Assembly: GCA_021647205.1 (NCBI GenBank)
Contig: JAKIVD010000024.1
Coordinates: 1 to 58,225, forward strand
Direction of reading: 5' to 3'
DNA from: Bacteroidales bacterium
GTDB taxonomy: Bacteria; Bacteroidota; Bacteroidia; Bacteroidales; F082
DNA: 58,225 nucleotides
In this document: positions 17,236-26,454 of the stretch, piece by piece
How positions within the stretch are numbered: the stretch's first letter is position 1
How the letters are laid out: each line of letters begins with the position of its first letter
The notes under the pieces: generated by a model
Database searches by the model: none
Told to the model about the DNA's origin: nothing
Seen by the model: the letters and a program-made list of their open reading frames with translations, nothing else
Made by a program: the position numbers and the translations under genes

Positions 17236-17257
17236 TTTGCTAAACAGATTATTTTCC

Positions 17258-17265
17258 TACTTTCG
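17258..17265 (+). promoter_or_regulatory. Probable -7 element for menB (one mismatch)
   Basis: TACTTTCG differs from TAnnTTTG at one position and lies 24 bases before the menB ATG, the same distance as elsewhere in the window. Confidence 0.4.
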
Positions 17266-17289
17266 CTTGCAGCAACAAAACCAAAAATT

Positions 17290-18111
17290 ATGAGCAAAAG
17301 AGACTGGAAACCCATCCGGAAATTTGAAGAAATCAAACTGGAACGCTGGAACCACATCGCCAAGCTAACCATCAACAGACCCCGGTTTTACAATGCCTTC
17401 ACGCCAACTACAACCACCGAAATGGCGACTGCCATGGAGATACTGCGCGAAGACCAGACGATTTACACCATCGTTTTAACCGGCGAAGGTGACAAAGCTT
17501 TTTGCAGCGGTGGCGATCAGAATGTAAAGGGAAAGGGCGGCTACATTGGCAAGGATGGCATTCCCCGTTTGAATGTGCTGGATGTACAACGTAAAATCCG
17601 TTCCATGCCCAAACCCGTCATTGCGATGGTAAACGGTTTTGCCATTGGCGGGGGGCATGTATTACATGTGGTTTGCGACATCACCATTGCCAGCGAGAAT
17701 GCTGTTTTCGGGCAAACCGGGCCCAAAGTCGGCAGCTTCGATGCGGGACTGGGCTCCTCTTTTCTGGCCAGTATCGTCGGACAAAAGAAAGCCCGTGAAA
17801 TCTGGTTTCTCAACAAACAATATACGGCTGCCGAGGCCCTCGAAATGGGATTGGTCAACAAAGTCGTACCACTTGAAAAACTCGAAGACGAAACCGTGGA
17901 GTGGTGCCTGACCATGCACAAGCGCAGCCCCATGGCCCTGCGTATGATCAAGTTGGGAATGAATGCCGAACTGGACGGACAAATTGGCCTGCAGGAATTT
18001 GCCGGCAATGCCACCCTGATGTATTATATGATGGACGAGGCCCAGGAAGGGAAAAATGCCTTCCTCGAAAAACGCGACCCGGATTTTCATCAGTTCCCAA
18101 AATTTCCGTAA
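17290..18111 (+). CDS. menB: 1,4-dihydroxy-2-naphthoyl-CoA synthase MenB
   Basis: This crotonase-fold enzyme closes the second ring of the naphthoquinone from o-succinylbenzoyl-CoA. Markers are [10 protein letters not shown] near residue 73, the oxyanion-hole segment [15 protein letters not shown] near 116-130 and [17 protein letters not shown] near 142-158, all typical of MenB. It has 273 residues from the ATG at 17290. The frame is open back to 17161 only because it runs through palindromic repeats. It resumes the menaquinone pathway after the isoprenoid block. Confidence 0.95.
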   Translation: MSKRDWKPIRKFEEIKLERWNHIAKLTINRPRFYNAFTPTTTTEMATAMEILREDQTIYTIVLTGEGDKAFCSGGDQNVKGKGGYIGKDGIPRLNVLDVQRKIRSMPKPVIAMVNGFAIGGGHVLHVVCDITIASENAVFGQTGPKVGSFDAGLGSSFLASIVGQKKAREIWFLNKQYTAAEALEMGLVNKVVPLEKLEDETVEWCLTMHKRSPMALRMIKLGMNAELDGQIGLQEFAGNATLMYYMMDEAQEGKNAFLEKRDPDFHQFPKFP

Positions 18112-18130
18112 AAGAGAGCTGTTGTTCCGG

Positions 18131-18161
18131 CCTTCCGGCGTGCGTAGCTCCTGGAAGCGTC
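18131..18161. repeat. Degenerate dispersed palindrome
   Basis: CCTTCCGGCGTGCGTAG...CCTGGAAGCGTC lies between menB and menA and aligns with the repeats at 1795 and 56500. Confidence 0.6.
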
Positions 18162-18200
18162 GGGTAGGCAAAGAGTTGCTCAATAAAGAACCATCGCCCA

Positions 18201-19109
18201 ATGACCAATCCCCCATCCCTCTCCTCCTGGCTCAAAGCCTTCCGTTTGCGGACACTGCCTCTGGCGCTTTCCAGCATCATTATGGGGAGCGGGCTGGCTG
18301 TTTTTACGGGGAGCTACAATTGGACGGTGATTTCTCTGGCGGCACTTACCACCATTTTATTACAGATACTTTCCAACCTCGCCAACGATTACGGCGATTT
18401 CCAAAAAGGCACCGACAACATCCACCGGCTGGGGCCGGAGCGTGCCGTACAAAGTGGTGAAATCAGTGTGCGGCAAATGAAAACGGCGGTCATTGTGTTT
18501 GCTGCACTTTCGTTGTTGTCGGGTGTCGGGCTTTTGTTTGTTGCCCTGAAAGCGCAAGTTGGCCCGGCCTTGTTGTTCCTCGTTATCGGCTTGGCTGCCA
18601 TCGCTGCCGCGATAAAATATACAGTCGGGAAAAATGCTTATGGTTATTCGGGTTTGGGCGACCTGTTTGTTTTTCTGTTTTTTGGCCTTGCGGGAGTATT
18701 GGGGACTTACTACCTGAACACCCTTTCGTTAAGCTGGGATGTGTTGTTGCCGGCCACTTCCGTGGGCTTGCTCAGTACCGGCATGTTAAACCTGAACAAC
18801 ATGCGCGATATTGACAACGACATCCAATCGGGGAAACATACACTGGCTTCAAAATTGGGTTTGAGGAATGCTAAATATTACCACGCTTTTTTGGTGTTGG
18901 GTGCAATAATAGCGGCGCTTCTTTTTGTTTGGATAGATTATTCTTCTCCCTGGAATTTACTGTTTTTGATTGTTGTTGTGCCATTGTTAATTGATCTTCG
19001 AACAATCTGGAAAACTACCAATCAGCAGAAACTCGACCCTTTCCTAAAAAGACTGGCCTTGTCAACCCTGGTTTTTGCATTGCTTTTTGTAGTGGGATTG
19101 TTGTTGTGA
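18201..19109 (+). CDS. menA: 1,4-dihydroxy-2-naphthoate polyprenyltransferase MenA
   Basis: This 302-residue UbiA-superfamily membrane enzyme attaches the polyprenyl chain to 1,4-dihydroxy-2-naphthoate to give demethylmenaquinone. Both aspartate-rich loops are visible, NDYGDFQKGTD near residues 62-72 and NNMRDIDNDIQSGKHTLA near 203-220, within about eight hydrophobic helices. It follows menB by 89 bases and precedes an oppositely oriented protease gene. Confidence 0.95.
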   Translation: MTNPPSLSSWLKAFRLRTLPLALSSIIMGSGLAVFTGSYNWTVISLAALTTILLQILSNLANDYGDFQKGTDNIHRLGPERAVQSGEISVRQMKTAVIVFAALSLLSGVGLLFVALKAQVGPALLFLVIGLAAIAAAIKYTVGKNAYGYSGLGDLFVFLFFGLAGVLGTYYLNTLSLSWDVLLPATSVGLLSTGMLNLNNMRDIDNDIQSGKHTLASKLGLRNAKYYHAFLVLGAIIAALLFVWIDYSSPWNLLFLIVVVPLLIDLRTIWKTTNQQKLDPFLKRLALSTLVFALLFVVGLLL

Positions 19110-19126
19110 GGGATGTTGCAATGGTG

Positions 19127-20344
19127 TTATTTAGGAAGTAATTGTTTCTTTGTCAATGTGATGTTTCTCTTTTCCCCATTGTCAGAAACAACAATATCAA
19201 TCGTTTTTTCCTTTTTAATTTCTTTCCATTTTATTTCCCAGAATTCACATAATGCTTCCGTTGAGAGATTTGAAACATCGTTGCCGTTAATTGCTAATAA
19301 TTTGGCTTCAAGGCTGACATCCCTGGCAAATGGGTGATGATCCCAGTAACCAGAGATTTCAATTTCATTGCTCATATAATTTGGTGAGATTATTAATTCA
19401 TAGGCTGTTAGCGTATCCCCTTGAATTTCTTTTTCCGGGTCTAGAAAAATTTTATTATTGCCCCAATCCATGGTCAGGGTGTAGTTCTCGTAAAACCCAT
19501 TGCCCACCAATGAGGAAGCATTCTGTCGGAACGACACGATTTGATCAGCAAGTTTGATATCGTCTATTTCAACTGCTTTTATACGTGCGCTGGGAAAGGT
19601 TCCAGTACTACTATTTATAAAATCAGCACTTAGTTCCCCGGTTTTCGTAATGTATTCCAGGTCTTTATCTTGCGTAGCCAATGTGTTGAAGAGCCGTTTG
19701 TTCGTCTCGAATTTTCCCGTAAATCCCGTGTCGAATATGTATTTAGATTTGATGCCATTTAAACTTACATCCAAATGTACGTTTCCCCATTCCTTTGGCT
19801 CCATGTCAATCACATGAGCCTGGCCGGATATTTTCACCTTTGAAAGCTCATCGGTTATTAGGATGTGTTCATTTTGATAGTCGATTTGCCAAATGGCTTT
19901 CCTCAGCAAATTGTTCCCGATAACCCCGTCAATATGCGGGCAACCAAAAAACTTTTTAATGGAAGTCAAATCTGCAAGAATAGCCCCTGTATTTCGGAAG
20001 CTGACATCTGCAATCATGATATTTGGGATTTCTACCAATTGAAGTGTTTGCCTGGATTTTGACGTGCCCGACACTTTGGATTTTGTGATGATAGTATATT
20101 CAAGTTCGTTGGCAATACTCTGGTCGATTACATTCAGCTCGGCTCCGGTGTCAAGAAAAAAATGGAAGGTCTTGCCATTGATTGAAACTTCGATAAAAAT
20201 TAAGTTATTGTAATAGTTGAAGGGAATTTCTGTAATGTAACTTGTTTTATTCACGCTGCCCTGCTTTGCCAGTTTTGCAACTTTGGCGCAGCTGCCAAAT
20301 AATAACCCAAGCAAAATCAGAATCATTATTGAAGGTAATCTCAT
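19127..20344 (-). CDS. Aspartyl protease-like lipoprotein with PDZ-like end
   Basis: The 405-residue protein starts with a signal peptide ending GLLFGSC, a probable lipobox. Two retropepsin-type motifs follow, FFLDTGAELNVID near residue 70 and IFDTGFTGKFE near 200, so it could form an active site within one chain. The C terminus (LLAINGNDVSNLS) looks like a PDZ-type domain. It is probably a periplasmic or surface protease. It lies antisense between menA and menC and has no evident link to quinone synthesis. Confidence 0.75.
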   Translation of the reverse strand: MRLPSIMILILLGLLFGSCAKVAKLAKQGSVNKTSYITEIPFNYYNNLIFIEVSINGKTFHFFLDTGAELNVIDQSIANELEYTIITKSKVSGTSKSRQTLQLVEIPNIMIADVSFRNTGAILADLTSIKKFFGCPHIDGVIGNNLLRKAIWQIDYQNEHILITDELSKVKISGQAHVIDMEPKEWGNVHLDVSLNGIKSKYIFDTGFTGKFETNKRLFNTLATQDKDLEYITKTGELSADFINSSTGTFPSARIKAVEIDDIKLADQIVSFRQNASSLVGNGFYENYTLTMDWGNNKIFLDPEKEIQGDTLTAYELIISPNYMSNEIEISGYWDHHPFARDVSLEAKLLAINGNDVSNLSTEALCEFWEIKWKEIKKEKTIDIVVSDNGEKRNITLTKKQLLPK

Positions 20345-20462
20345 GGATGTTTTTTTAGCTTATGTTTTCACAATCAAAAATCGCCGGCTAATTCTTTCAG
20401 TTAAATTCTGAGGTTTGTTTTTCCTTTTCCATTGGTTTAGAAAGAAGTCGATCGTAGCTGAG

Positions 20463-20470
20463 CAAAGTTA
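20463..20470 (-). promoter_or_regulatory. -7 promoter element for the aspartyl protease gene
   Basis: The minus strand reads TAACTTTG, a full TAnnTTTG match, about 120 bases upstream of the start codon, implying a leader of roughly 110 bases. Confidence 0.45.
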
Positions 20471-20534
20471 AACCAAATTCCGGGGGCTGGAATCCTGGTA
20501 TAAAAATCGTTCGTATTTTTACAAAAAATCCGTG

Positions 20535-21587
20535 ATGCTGCAAGCCCGTTTTCAGAAACATACCCTCCGGTTTAAAATTCCCGGCGGCACTTCGCGGGGG
20601 GTGCTCAAAACTAAGGATTCCTGGTTTATTTTTGTTTGGGAGGAAAGCCTTCCGGAATTACAGGGAATAGGTGAATGCAGTATCATCCGCGGATTGAGTG
20701 TCGATCCCTGGCCTGAGATTGAGGATGCGCTGGACGAACTTTGTCATGACATCAATAACCTTCAACACTGGTTACAGGATGGGCTGGCACGATTTCCTGC
20801 CATTCGTTTCGGACTGGAAACCGCTTTGAAAGACCTTGGGAATGGGGGTAAACGCTTGTTGTTTCCTTCCGGTTTTACCGATGGAAAACTAACCATTCCC
20901 ATCAATGGACTGATTTGGATGGGGGATGTTGATTTCATGCGCAGGCAAATTGCTGAAAAAATTGAAAAGGGGTTTCGTTGTATCAAACTGAAAATCGGGG
21001 CCATCAATTTTGAAGAAGAACTGAGATTATTAAAAAGTATCCGCGAGGATTTCAATGAAGACGAACTGGAACTCCGGGTAGATGCCAACGGTGGTTTTTC
21101 TCCAGACGGAGCCATGGAAAAACTTTATCGGCTGGCCGAATTGCAAGTGCATTCCATCGAACAGCCCATCCGTCAAAACCAATGGGAAGCAATGGCCAGG
21201 CTGTGTGAAACTACCCCTGTCCCCATTGCGTTGGATGAGGAGCTGATAGGGATTCGTTTTAAAGAAGAATTACAAAAAATGCTGACCAGCATCCGTCCCC
21301 AATACATCATTTTAAAACCCGGTTTGTTGGGCGGTTTGTCAATAAGTGAAATGTTCATCCGCGAAGCGGAAAAACAAAATATCGGCTGGTGGGTTACCTC
21401 GGCACTGGAATCCAACGTCGGGCTAAATGCCATCGCCCAGTGGACAGCCACCCTGAACAACCCTTTGCCACAGGGGCTGGGAACCGGACAGCTTTTTACC
21501 AACAACATTCCTTCACCCCTGCATATTGATAAGGCAGAATTGTATTACAATCCCCAAGCAAATTGGGATTTAAACTTGATGCGATGA
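20535..21587 (+). CDS. menC: o-succinylbenzoate synthase MenC
   Basis: This enolase-superfamily enzyme dehydrates SHCHC to o-succinylbenzoate. Visible catalytic elements are KLKIG (KxK, near residue 151), the metal ligands in RVDANGG (near 182), EQP (near 208) and LDEE (near 233), and the second lysine in LKPGLLGG (near 260). The frame begins with GTG at 20532 directly before ATG at 20535; the ATG is used. The stop overlaps the menE start as ATGA. Confidence 0.93.
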   Translation: MLQARFQKHTLRFKIPGGTSRGVLKTKDSWFIFVWEESLPELQGIGECSIIRGLSVDPWPEIEDALDELCHDINNLQHWLQDGLARFPAIRFGLETALKDLGNGGKRLLFPSGFTDGKLTIPINGLIWMGDVDFMRRQIAEKIEKGFRCIKLKIGAINFEEELRLLKSIREDFNEDELELRVDANGGFSPDGAMEKLYRLAELQVHSIEQPIRQNQWEAMARLCETTPVPIALDEELIGIRFKEELQKMLTSIRPQYIILKPGLLGGLSISEMFIREAEKQNIGWWVTSALESNVGLNAIAQWTATLNNPLPQGLGTGQLFTNNIPSPLHIDKAELYYNPQANWDLNLMR

Positions 21588-22648
21588 AACAGTCCCACTT
21601 AAACCTTTTGCGACTGAATTTTTCGGCCTTCGATTTGCCCTGGTTTTTGCAATACAGCGATAAACTATTGCAGGAAGCACGTATTTGGCAATGGAAGAAA
21701 GAGGTGTTGTATTTTCTGACTGACTGGTTGTCGGAAGGGCGAAACATGCAGGCAACGACTTCGGGTTCAACAGGTAAGCCAAAAAAGGTGGCGCTGAGAA
21801 AACAGCATATGGAAGCCAGTGCCAAAGCCACTTTGAACTTTTTTGGTTTAAAGGCCGGAGACAAAGCCCTGCTGTGTTTGCCCGAAAAATACATTGCCGG
21901 AAAAATGATGATTGTCAGGTCGCTGGTGGGGAAGCTCGATTTGTACTGTATCGAACCAACAGTTGCCCCCATGGCCGAATTGCCCGGTATTGATTTTGCC
22001 GCCATGACACCGGCACAGGTTGCCGCCCTGTTTGAAACGGAAAAGGGCACACAGTTTCTAAATAGCATCCGTCAACTTATTGTTGGGGGAAGTTTCATCC
22101 CGCGAAAACTGGAACAGCAGTTGCAAAAATTAAAAACTGCGGTCTGGCATACTTATGGAATGACGGAAACCATCACCCACATCGCCTTGCGGAAAGTGAA
22201 CGGAACTGGTGCCAGTGAATGGTTTAGCCCATTGGCCGGTATTAATATTCGCCTGGCAGATGATGGTTGTTTACTGATTGATGCACCCCACATTGGTGTT
22301 CTTGGGATGAAAACAAACGACCTGGTTGAAATTTCCGAAACAGGTTTTCGGATTTTGGGCCGCAAAGACAATGTGGTGATTAGCGGGGGGATTAAACTTT
22401 TTCCGGAAGAAATTGAACAAAAGCTGGAGGGGAAGATTGATAGTAGATTCTTCCTGACAGGTATTCCTGATGAAAAATACGGGGAAAGACTGGCTCTCGT
22501 AGTGGAAGGCAAAAGGCAGGAGGAAACAGAAAGGAAACTACAGGAAATAGTACAAAGCCGGCTTTCAGGGTACGAAATCCCAAAAGAAATCGTTTTTACA
22601 GACAAAATAAGTTTTACAAACAGTGGAAAAATCATCAGAACTCTTTAG
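21584..22648 (+). CDS. menE: o-succinylbenzoate-CoA ligase MenE
   Basis: This adenylate-forming enzyme activates o-succinylbenzoate with ATP and CoA. The phosphate loop TTSGSTGKPKKVAL lies near residue 58, the YGMTET motif near 186, and the C-terminal lysine region SGKIIRTL ends the protein. At 354 residues it is shorter than the roughly 450-residue proteobacterial enzymes, as is usual in Bacteroidota, because the N-terminal region is reduced. The frame has a TTG at 21563, but the ATG at 21584 overlaps the menC stop and is preferred. Confidence 0.92.
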   Translation: MKQSHLNLLRLNFSAFDLPWFLQYSDKLLQEARIWQWKKEVLYFLTDWLSEGRNMQATTSGSTGKPKKVALRKQHMEASAKATLNFFGLKAGDKALLCLPEKYIAGKMMIVRSLVGKLDLYCIEPTVAPMAELPGIDFAAMTPAQVAALFETEKGTQFLNSIRQLIVGGSFIPRKLEQQLQKLKTAVWHTYGMTETITHIALRKVNGTGASEWFSPLAGINIRLADDGCLLIDAPHIGVLGMKTNDLVEISETGFRILGRKDNVVISGGIKLFPEEIEQKLEGKIDSRFFLTGIPDEKYGERLALVVEGKRQEETERKLQEIVQSRLSGYEIPKEIVFTDKISFTNSGKIIRTL

Positions 22649-22689
22649 AAAATGCGTTCTTTGCAATTACAAATTTTAAAACGAAAACC

Positions 22690-23307
22690 ATGAAGAAAGT
22701 TAAAATACTTTTTATCACACTTCTTTTCCCGGTTTTGGCTTTCTCCCAGGGAGTCGAAATTGTCCCTTTTGTTGGATATATGTTTGGCGGTAGCGTTAAC
22801 TTTTACGAAGGTAAGTACAAAGTAACCGATGGCATGAATTACGGTGCTTCCATACTTGTGCCCATACGAGAGATTGTTGATCTGGAAATCAATTACACCC
22901 GCCTGGACAGTGAAGGTAAATTTACAGCATTTGCCGGGTTTCCCGGGTTTACGGACAAACAGACTGTTATGAGCACCAATTATTTTCAGATCGGAATGGT
23001 GAAAGCCATTTCGAAACAAAACCCGAAAATTACACCTTTTGGCTCCTTTTCGCTGGGTGCTACCTGGTTCGATTTTGCCGATTACCAGGATGCTACCTTG
23101 TTTTCAATCACAGCAGGTTTGGGTGTTAAGTTTATGTTTTCGAAACATGTTGGCATTATGTTGCGGGGCCGTTTTTTACTGCCCATGTTTTTTGGCGGTG
23201 TGGGTTTTTATGCCGGAACAGGTGGCTCCGGCCTTAGTTTAAACAGTTACGCAGCCATTATTCAGGGCGATTTTAACGGCGGACTGATTTTGAAACTGGG
23301 TAACTAA
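22690..23307 (+). CDS. Outer-membrane beta-barrel protein
   Basis: The 205-residue protein has a signal peptide (ending about AFSQ, residue 20) followed by alternating hydrophobic strands rich in Gly, Phe and Tyr (VGYMFGGSVNF, FGSFSLGATWFDF, GVKFMFSKHVGIML). This fits an eight-stranded OmpA/OmpW-like barrel. It follows menE by 41 bases. The role is unknown. Confidence 0.75.
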   Translation: MKKVKILFITLLFPVLAFSQGVEIVPFVGYMFGGSVNFYEGKYKVTDGMNYGASILVPIREIVDLEINYTRLDSEGKFTAFAGFPGFTDKQTVMSTNYFQIGMVKAISKQNPKITPFGSFSLGATWFDFADYQDATLFSITAGLGVKFMFSKHVGIMLRGRFLLPMFFGGVGFYAGTGGSGLSLNSYAAIIQGDFNGGLILKLGN

Positions 23308-23399
23308 TTTGCTGGCACGTCATTTCGTTTCGTCTTCGTTTTTAAGGAGGGTGGAAAGTTTATGAAAACAACATCCGCGTTTGCGAACGCAGACGAGGA

Positions 23400-23430
23400 C
23401 AAAAAAAAGACCGGCTGAAAGGCCGGTCTT
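23400..23430 (-). terminator. Rho-independent terminator of the rplM-tsf operon
   Basis: On the minus strand a 9-bp stem (AAGACCGGC / GCCGGTCTT) is followed by eight T residues, 24 bases after the tsf stop. The stem is also just downstream of the plus-strand barrel gene. Confidence 0.9.
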
Positions 23431-23453
23431 CTCATCTGATGTTTTCCGAATTC

Positions 23454-24278
23454 CTATGCCAGGGCAAGGCGGTGGAAAGCCGTTACCGTCAGTTCTTTGT
23501 CAACACTTTGTAAGTATTGCTGAACATTGGTTTTTCCATCTTTAATAAATGCCTGGTTGAGCAAAGTATTCTCTTTAAAGAACTTGTTCAGTTTGCCCAT
23601 GGCAATTTTTTCGAGCATGGCTTCGGGTTTGCCTTCCTGGCGTGCCTGGTCTTTTCCGATTTCAATTTCGCGGGCGATGGTTTCTTCCGAAACAGCTTCT
23701 TTGTTCAAAGCAATTGGTGACATGGCGGCAATTTGCATCACCACATCTTTTCCGGCCTGGTCAACATCCCCGGTTTTGTTGAAACCGGCAATTGAAGCAA
23801 TCCGGTTTCCGGGGTGGATGTAGGCAAATGCTTGTGCAGCTTCAACAACTTTGTAATTTCCCAGCTGGATCTTTTCACCAATAACACCTGTTTGGTTGGT
23901 GATGGTTTCCTCAACGGAGAAGTCATTCAGCTTAAGTGCTTTCAGCGTATCCGCATCTTTTGCTTTGCTGGCAACGGCGAGGTCTAAAACTGACTGTACA
24001 TAAGCAATAAAATCAGCATTCTTGGCGACAAAGTCTGTTTCACAATTAATCATTATGGCAGCGGCAAATGTTTTGTCGTCGCTTACTTTTGCTAAAACCA
24101 CACCTTCGGCGGCATCGCGGTCGGCGCGTTTGGCAGCAACCTTCTGTCCTTTTTTCCTGAGTACGTCGATGGCTTTTTCCATGTCGCCTTCGGTTTCTAC
24201 CAAAGCCTTTTTGCAATCCATCATACCGGCTCCGGTGAGCTTACGCAGTTCGTTAACTTGTTGGGCTGTAATCTTCAT
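23454..24278 (-). CDS. tsf: Translation elongation factor Ts
   Basis: The 274-residue protein starts MKITAQQVNELRKLTGAGMM and continues DCKKALVETEGDMEKAI, the conserved EF-Ts N-terminal domain. The core dimerisation region includes INCETDFVAKNADF. EF-Ts exchanges GDP for GTP on EF-Tu. It is the last gene of the ribosomal operon, 29 bases after rpsB, as in most bacteria. Confidence 0.98.
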   Translation of the reverse strand: MKITAQQVNELRKLTGAGMMDCKKALVETEGDMEKAIDVLRKKGQKVAAKRADRDAAEGVVLAKVSDDKTFAAAIMINCETDFVAKNADFIAYVQSVLDLAVASKAKDADTLKALKLNDFSVEETITNQTGVIGEKIQLGNYKVVEAAQAFAYIHPGNRIASIAGFNKTGDVDQAGKDVVMQIAAMSPIALNKEAVSEETIAREIEIGKDQARQEGKPEAMLEKIAMGKLNKFFKENTLLNQAFIKDGKTNVQQYLQSVDKELTVTAFHRLALA

Positions 24279-24307
24279 GTTATGATTCTTTCTTTCTTGT
24301 TTCTAAA

Positions 24308-25204
24308 TTATTTCTTGGCAATTCTTTTTCTTGGCCTTTTATTTTTTGCGTCGCCGTCTGCCTTAGCCTTTTTCACGGACGGATCAGACTTGTCCGCTTT
24401 TTCTGCTTCCTGATCGGCTTCTTCCTCGGCTGCAGCCAGGTTTTCCGATTTGGATTTGATGTCGATTTCTTCGATATTTTTTTTCTGTTCTTCGGCTTGT
24501 TGTTTATCCCTGGCGGCTTTCCGCTCGTTCAATCCTTCGGCAATAGCAATAACGGCGGCATTGACAATAATGGCAATGGATTTTGAGGCATCGTCATTTG
24601 CAGGAATGGCAAAGTCAACTTGTGTTGGGTCGGAGTTGGTATCAACAATCCCGAAAATGGGGATGTTCAGTTTGCGGGCTTCAGCCACGGCAATTTTTTC
24701 TTTGTTGATGTCCACAACGAACAAAGCAGCGGGCAGACGGCTCATATCAGAGATGCTGCCGAGGTTTTTCTCCAGTTTTTCCCTTTCGCGGCTCACCTGC
24801 AGGCGTTCACGTTTCGACAAAGCTTTGTATGCTTCGGTATTGGCCATCTTGTCGATATTCGACATTTTTCTGACCGCCTTGCGGATGGTCGAGAAATTCG
24901 TCAGCATACCACCGGGCCAGCGCTCGGTAACATAAGGCATGTTGACCTTTTTTACGGCTTCGGCCACAATTTCTTTGGCTTGTTTTTTTGTTGCCACAAA
25001 AAGTATCCTGCGGCCCGAAAGGGCAATCTGTTTCAGGGCTTTCTGGGCTTCTTCCAGTTTTGCAACTGTTTTGTAAAGGTCAATAATATGGATTCCGTTG
25101 CGCTCCATAAAAATGTACGGGGCCATGTTCGGGTTCCATTTGCGCTTGAGGTGTCCAAAATGCACACCGGCATCAAGCAAATTGTCAAAACTTACTTTCA
25201 TCAT
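24308..25204 (-). CDS. rpsB: 30S ribosomal protein S2
   Basis: The core follows S2: VHFGHLKRKWNPNMAPYIF, RWPGGMLTNFSTIRK and PIFGIVDTNSDP. The 298-residue product carries a tail of about 60 residues rich in Glu, Lys, Ala and Asp, ending KNKRPRKRIAKK, which is longer than in most bacteria. Two adjacent ATG codons (25204 and 25201) could each start the protein. Confidence 0.97.
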   Translation of the reverse strand: MMKVSFDNLLDAGVHFGHLKRKWNPNMAPYIFMERNGIHIIDLYKTVAKLEEAQKALKQIALSGRRILFVATKKQAKEIVAEAVKKVNMPYVTERWPGGMLTNFSTIRKAVRKMSNIDKMANTEAYKALSKRERLQVSREREKLEKNLGSISDMSRLPAALFVVDINKEKIAVAEARKLNIPIFGIVDTNSDPTQVDFAIPANDDASKSIAIIVNAAVIAIAEGLNERKAARDKQQAEEQKKNIEEIDIKSKSENLAAAEEEADQEAEKADKSDPSVKKAKADGDAKNKRPRKRIAKK

Positions 25205-25311
25205 TTCGTTTTAATTTAATTGTTTACATTCTCTTTGTCAATCACCGAATAGTTCTGCAAAGAAGTTTCGGCAATTTGGATACTAAACTCATTCCGGCTT
25301 TTATGAAAAGT

Positions 25312-25698
25312 TTAGCGTTTGCTAAACTGGAATTTCTTACGTGCTTTGGGCTGACCCGGCTTCTTCCGTTCAACCATCCGCGGGTCTCTTTTGAGTAATC
25401 CTTTTTCTTTTAAAATCGGGCGCAGTTCGGGGTCAACAGTGATGAGGGCACGTGCAATACCGAGGCGCAGGGCTTCGGCCTGACCAGTGGTGCCACCACC
25501 GTCAAGGTTGGCTTTAATATCGAATTTACCCACCGTATCAGTAAGCTGAAAGGGTTGTTCAACAACGTAATGCAGGATTGCTGTTGGGAAAAACGTTTTG
25601 TAATCACGTTTGTTCACTACAATTTTTCCATCACCTTCGCTGAGGTACACTCTTGCAATTGCTTTTTTTCTTCTTCCGATTGTGTTTACAACTTCCAT
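25312..25698 (-). CDS. rpsI: 30S ribosomal protein S9
   Basis: The 128-residue protein begins with IGRRKKAIARVYL and ends with the conserved basic tail KKFQFSKR, which reaches the P-site tRNA in the ribosome. It lies seven bases after rplM, and 107 bases separate it from rpsB. Confidence 0.98.
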   Translation of the reverse strand: MEVVNTIGRRKKAIARVYLSEGDGKIVVNKRDYKTFFPTAILHYVVEQPFQLTDTVGKFDIKANLDGGGTTGQAEALRLGIARALITVDPELRPILKEKGLLKRDPRMVERKKPGQPKARKKFQFSKR

Positions 25699-25705
25699 CG
25701 CTTAA

Positions 25706-26161
25706 TTATCTGATTGATTTTAAATTGATTTTCTTAGGTTTTTGTGCTTGCTGATTGTGTTCGCTGCCGGCATATACATATAAATTACGAAACAGGCTGC
25801 TTCCCAGTTTGTTCTTTGGCAGCATCCCCTTAATGGCTTTTTCTACCATCGCAGTCGGCTTTTTGGTCATCAGTTCGCGTGCAGTAGTTGAGCGCTGGCC
25901 GCCCGGGTATCCGCTGTGGCGGATGTACTCTTTCGCGTCCCATTTGTTACCGGTCAACCTGATCTTATCTGCGTTGATAATTACCACATTGTCACCGCAA
26001 TCCACATGGGGGGTGAAGTCGGGTTTGTGTTTTCCGCGGAGCAGATTGGCTGCTTTCGACGCCATTCTTCCCAACACTTCGTTCTCGGCATCAATCAACA
26101 CCCACTCTTTGTTTACGGTGTTCTTGTTCGCACTAATTGTTTTATAACTTAATGTATTCAT
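25706..26161 (-). CDS. rplM: 50S ribosomal protein L13
   Basis: The 151-residue protein contains WVLIDAENEVLGRMAS, LLRGKHKPDFTPH and MLPKNKLG, typical of L13. It is the first gene of the rplM-rpsI-rpsB-tsf operon. Confidence 0.98.
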   Translation of the reverse strand: MNTLSYKTISANKNTVNKEWVLIDAENEVLGRMASKAANLLRGKHKPDFTPHVDCGDNVVIINADKIRLTGNKWDAKEYIRHSGYPGGQRSTTARELMTKKPTAMVEKAIKGMLPKNKLGSSLFRNLYVYAGSEHNQQAQKPKKINLKSIR

Positions 26162-26213
26162 CTAAATATTTGTTTCTTAAGCTGTTTAATAAAAAGCCCT
26201 GAAAATTGGGGTG

Positions 26214-26245
26214 CAAAAATAGAAACATTTTTTTAATTAAGCCAA
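26214..26245 (-). promoter_or_regulatory. Promoter of the rplM operon (-7 and -33)
   Basis: On the minus strand TATTTTTG (26221-26214) matches TAnnTTTG. A TTTTG at the -33 position lies 21 bases further upstream. This is the most complete Bacteroidota promoter seen in the window. The rest of 26246-26454 holds no supported gene. Confidence 0.65.
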
Positions 26246-26454
26246 AATTATGAACAATATTTCTCTGGCTGAGTGTTTTTTAAGCCGAGCCTGTGCAAGA
26301 AGACTTGTTTAAACATTAGGTTTACCATTGACCGGCAGCTATTTTCTGCCTGCCGTTCGACTTTCTGTTCATGGGGCAACAAACAAATGTGAGCCGTTAA
26401 AACAATGGGCAATTATTGGCGGCCGGTAATTTCAGCAGTAAATGGTTTTAGGTT

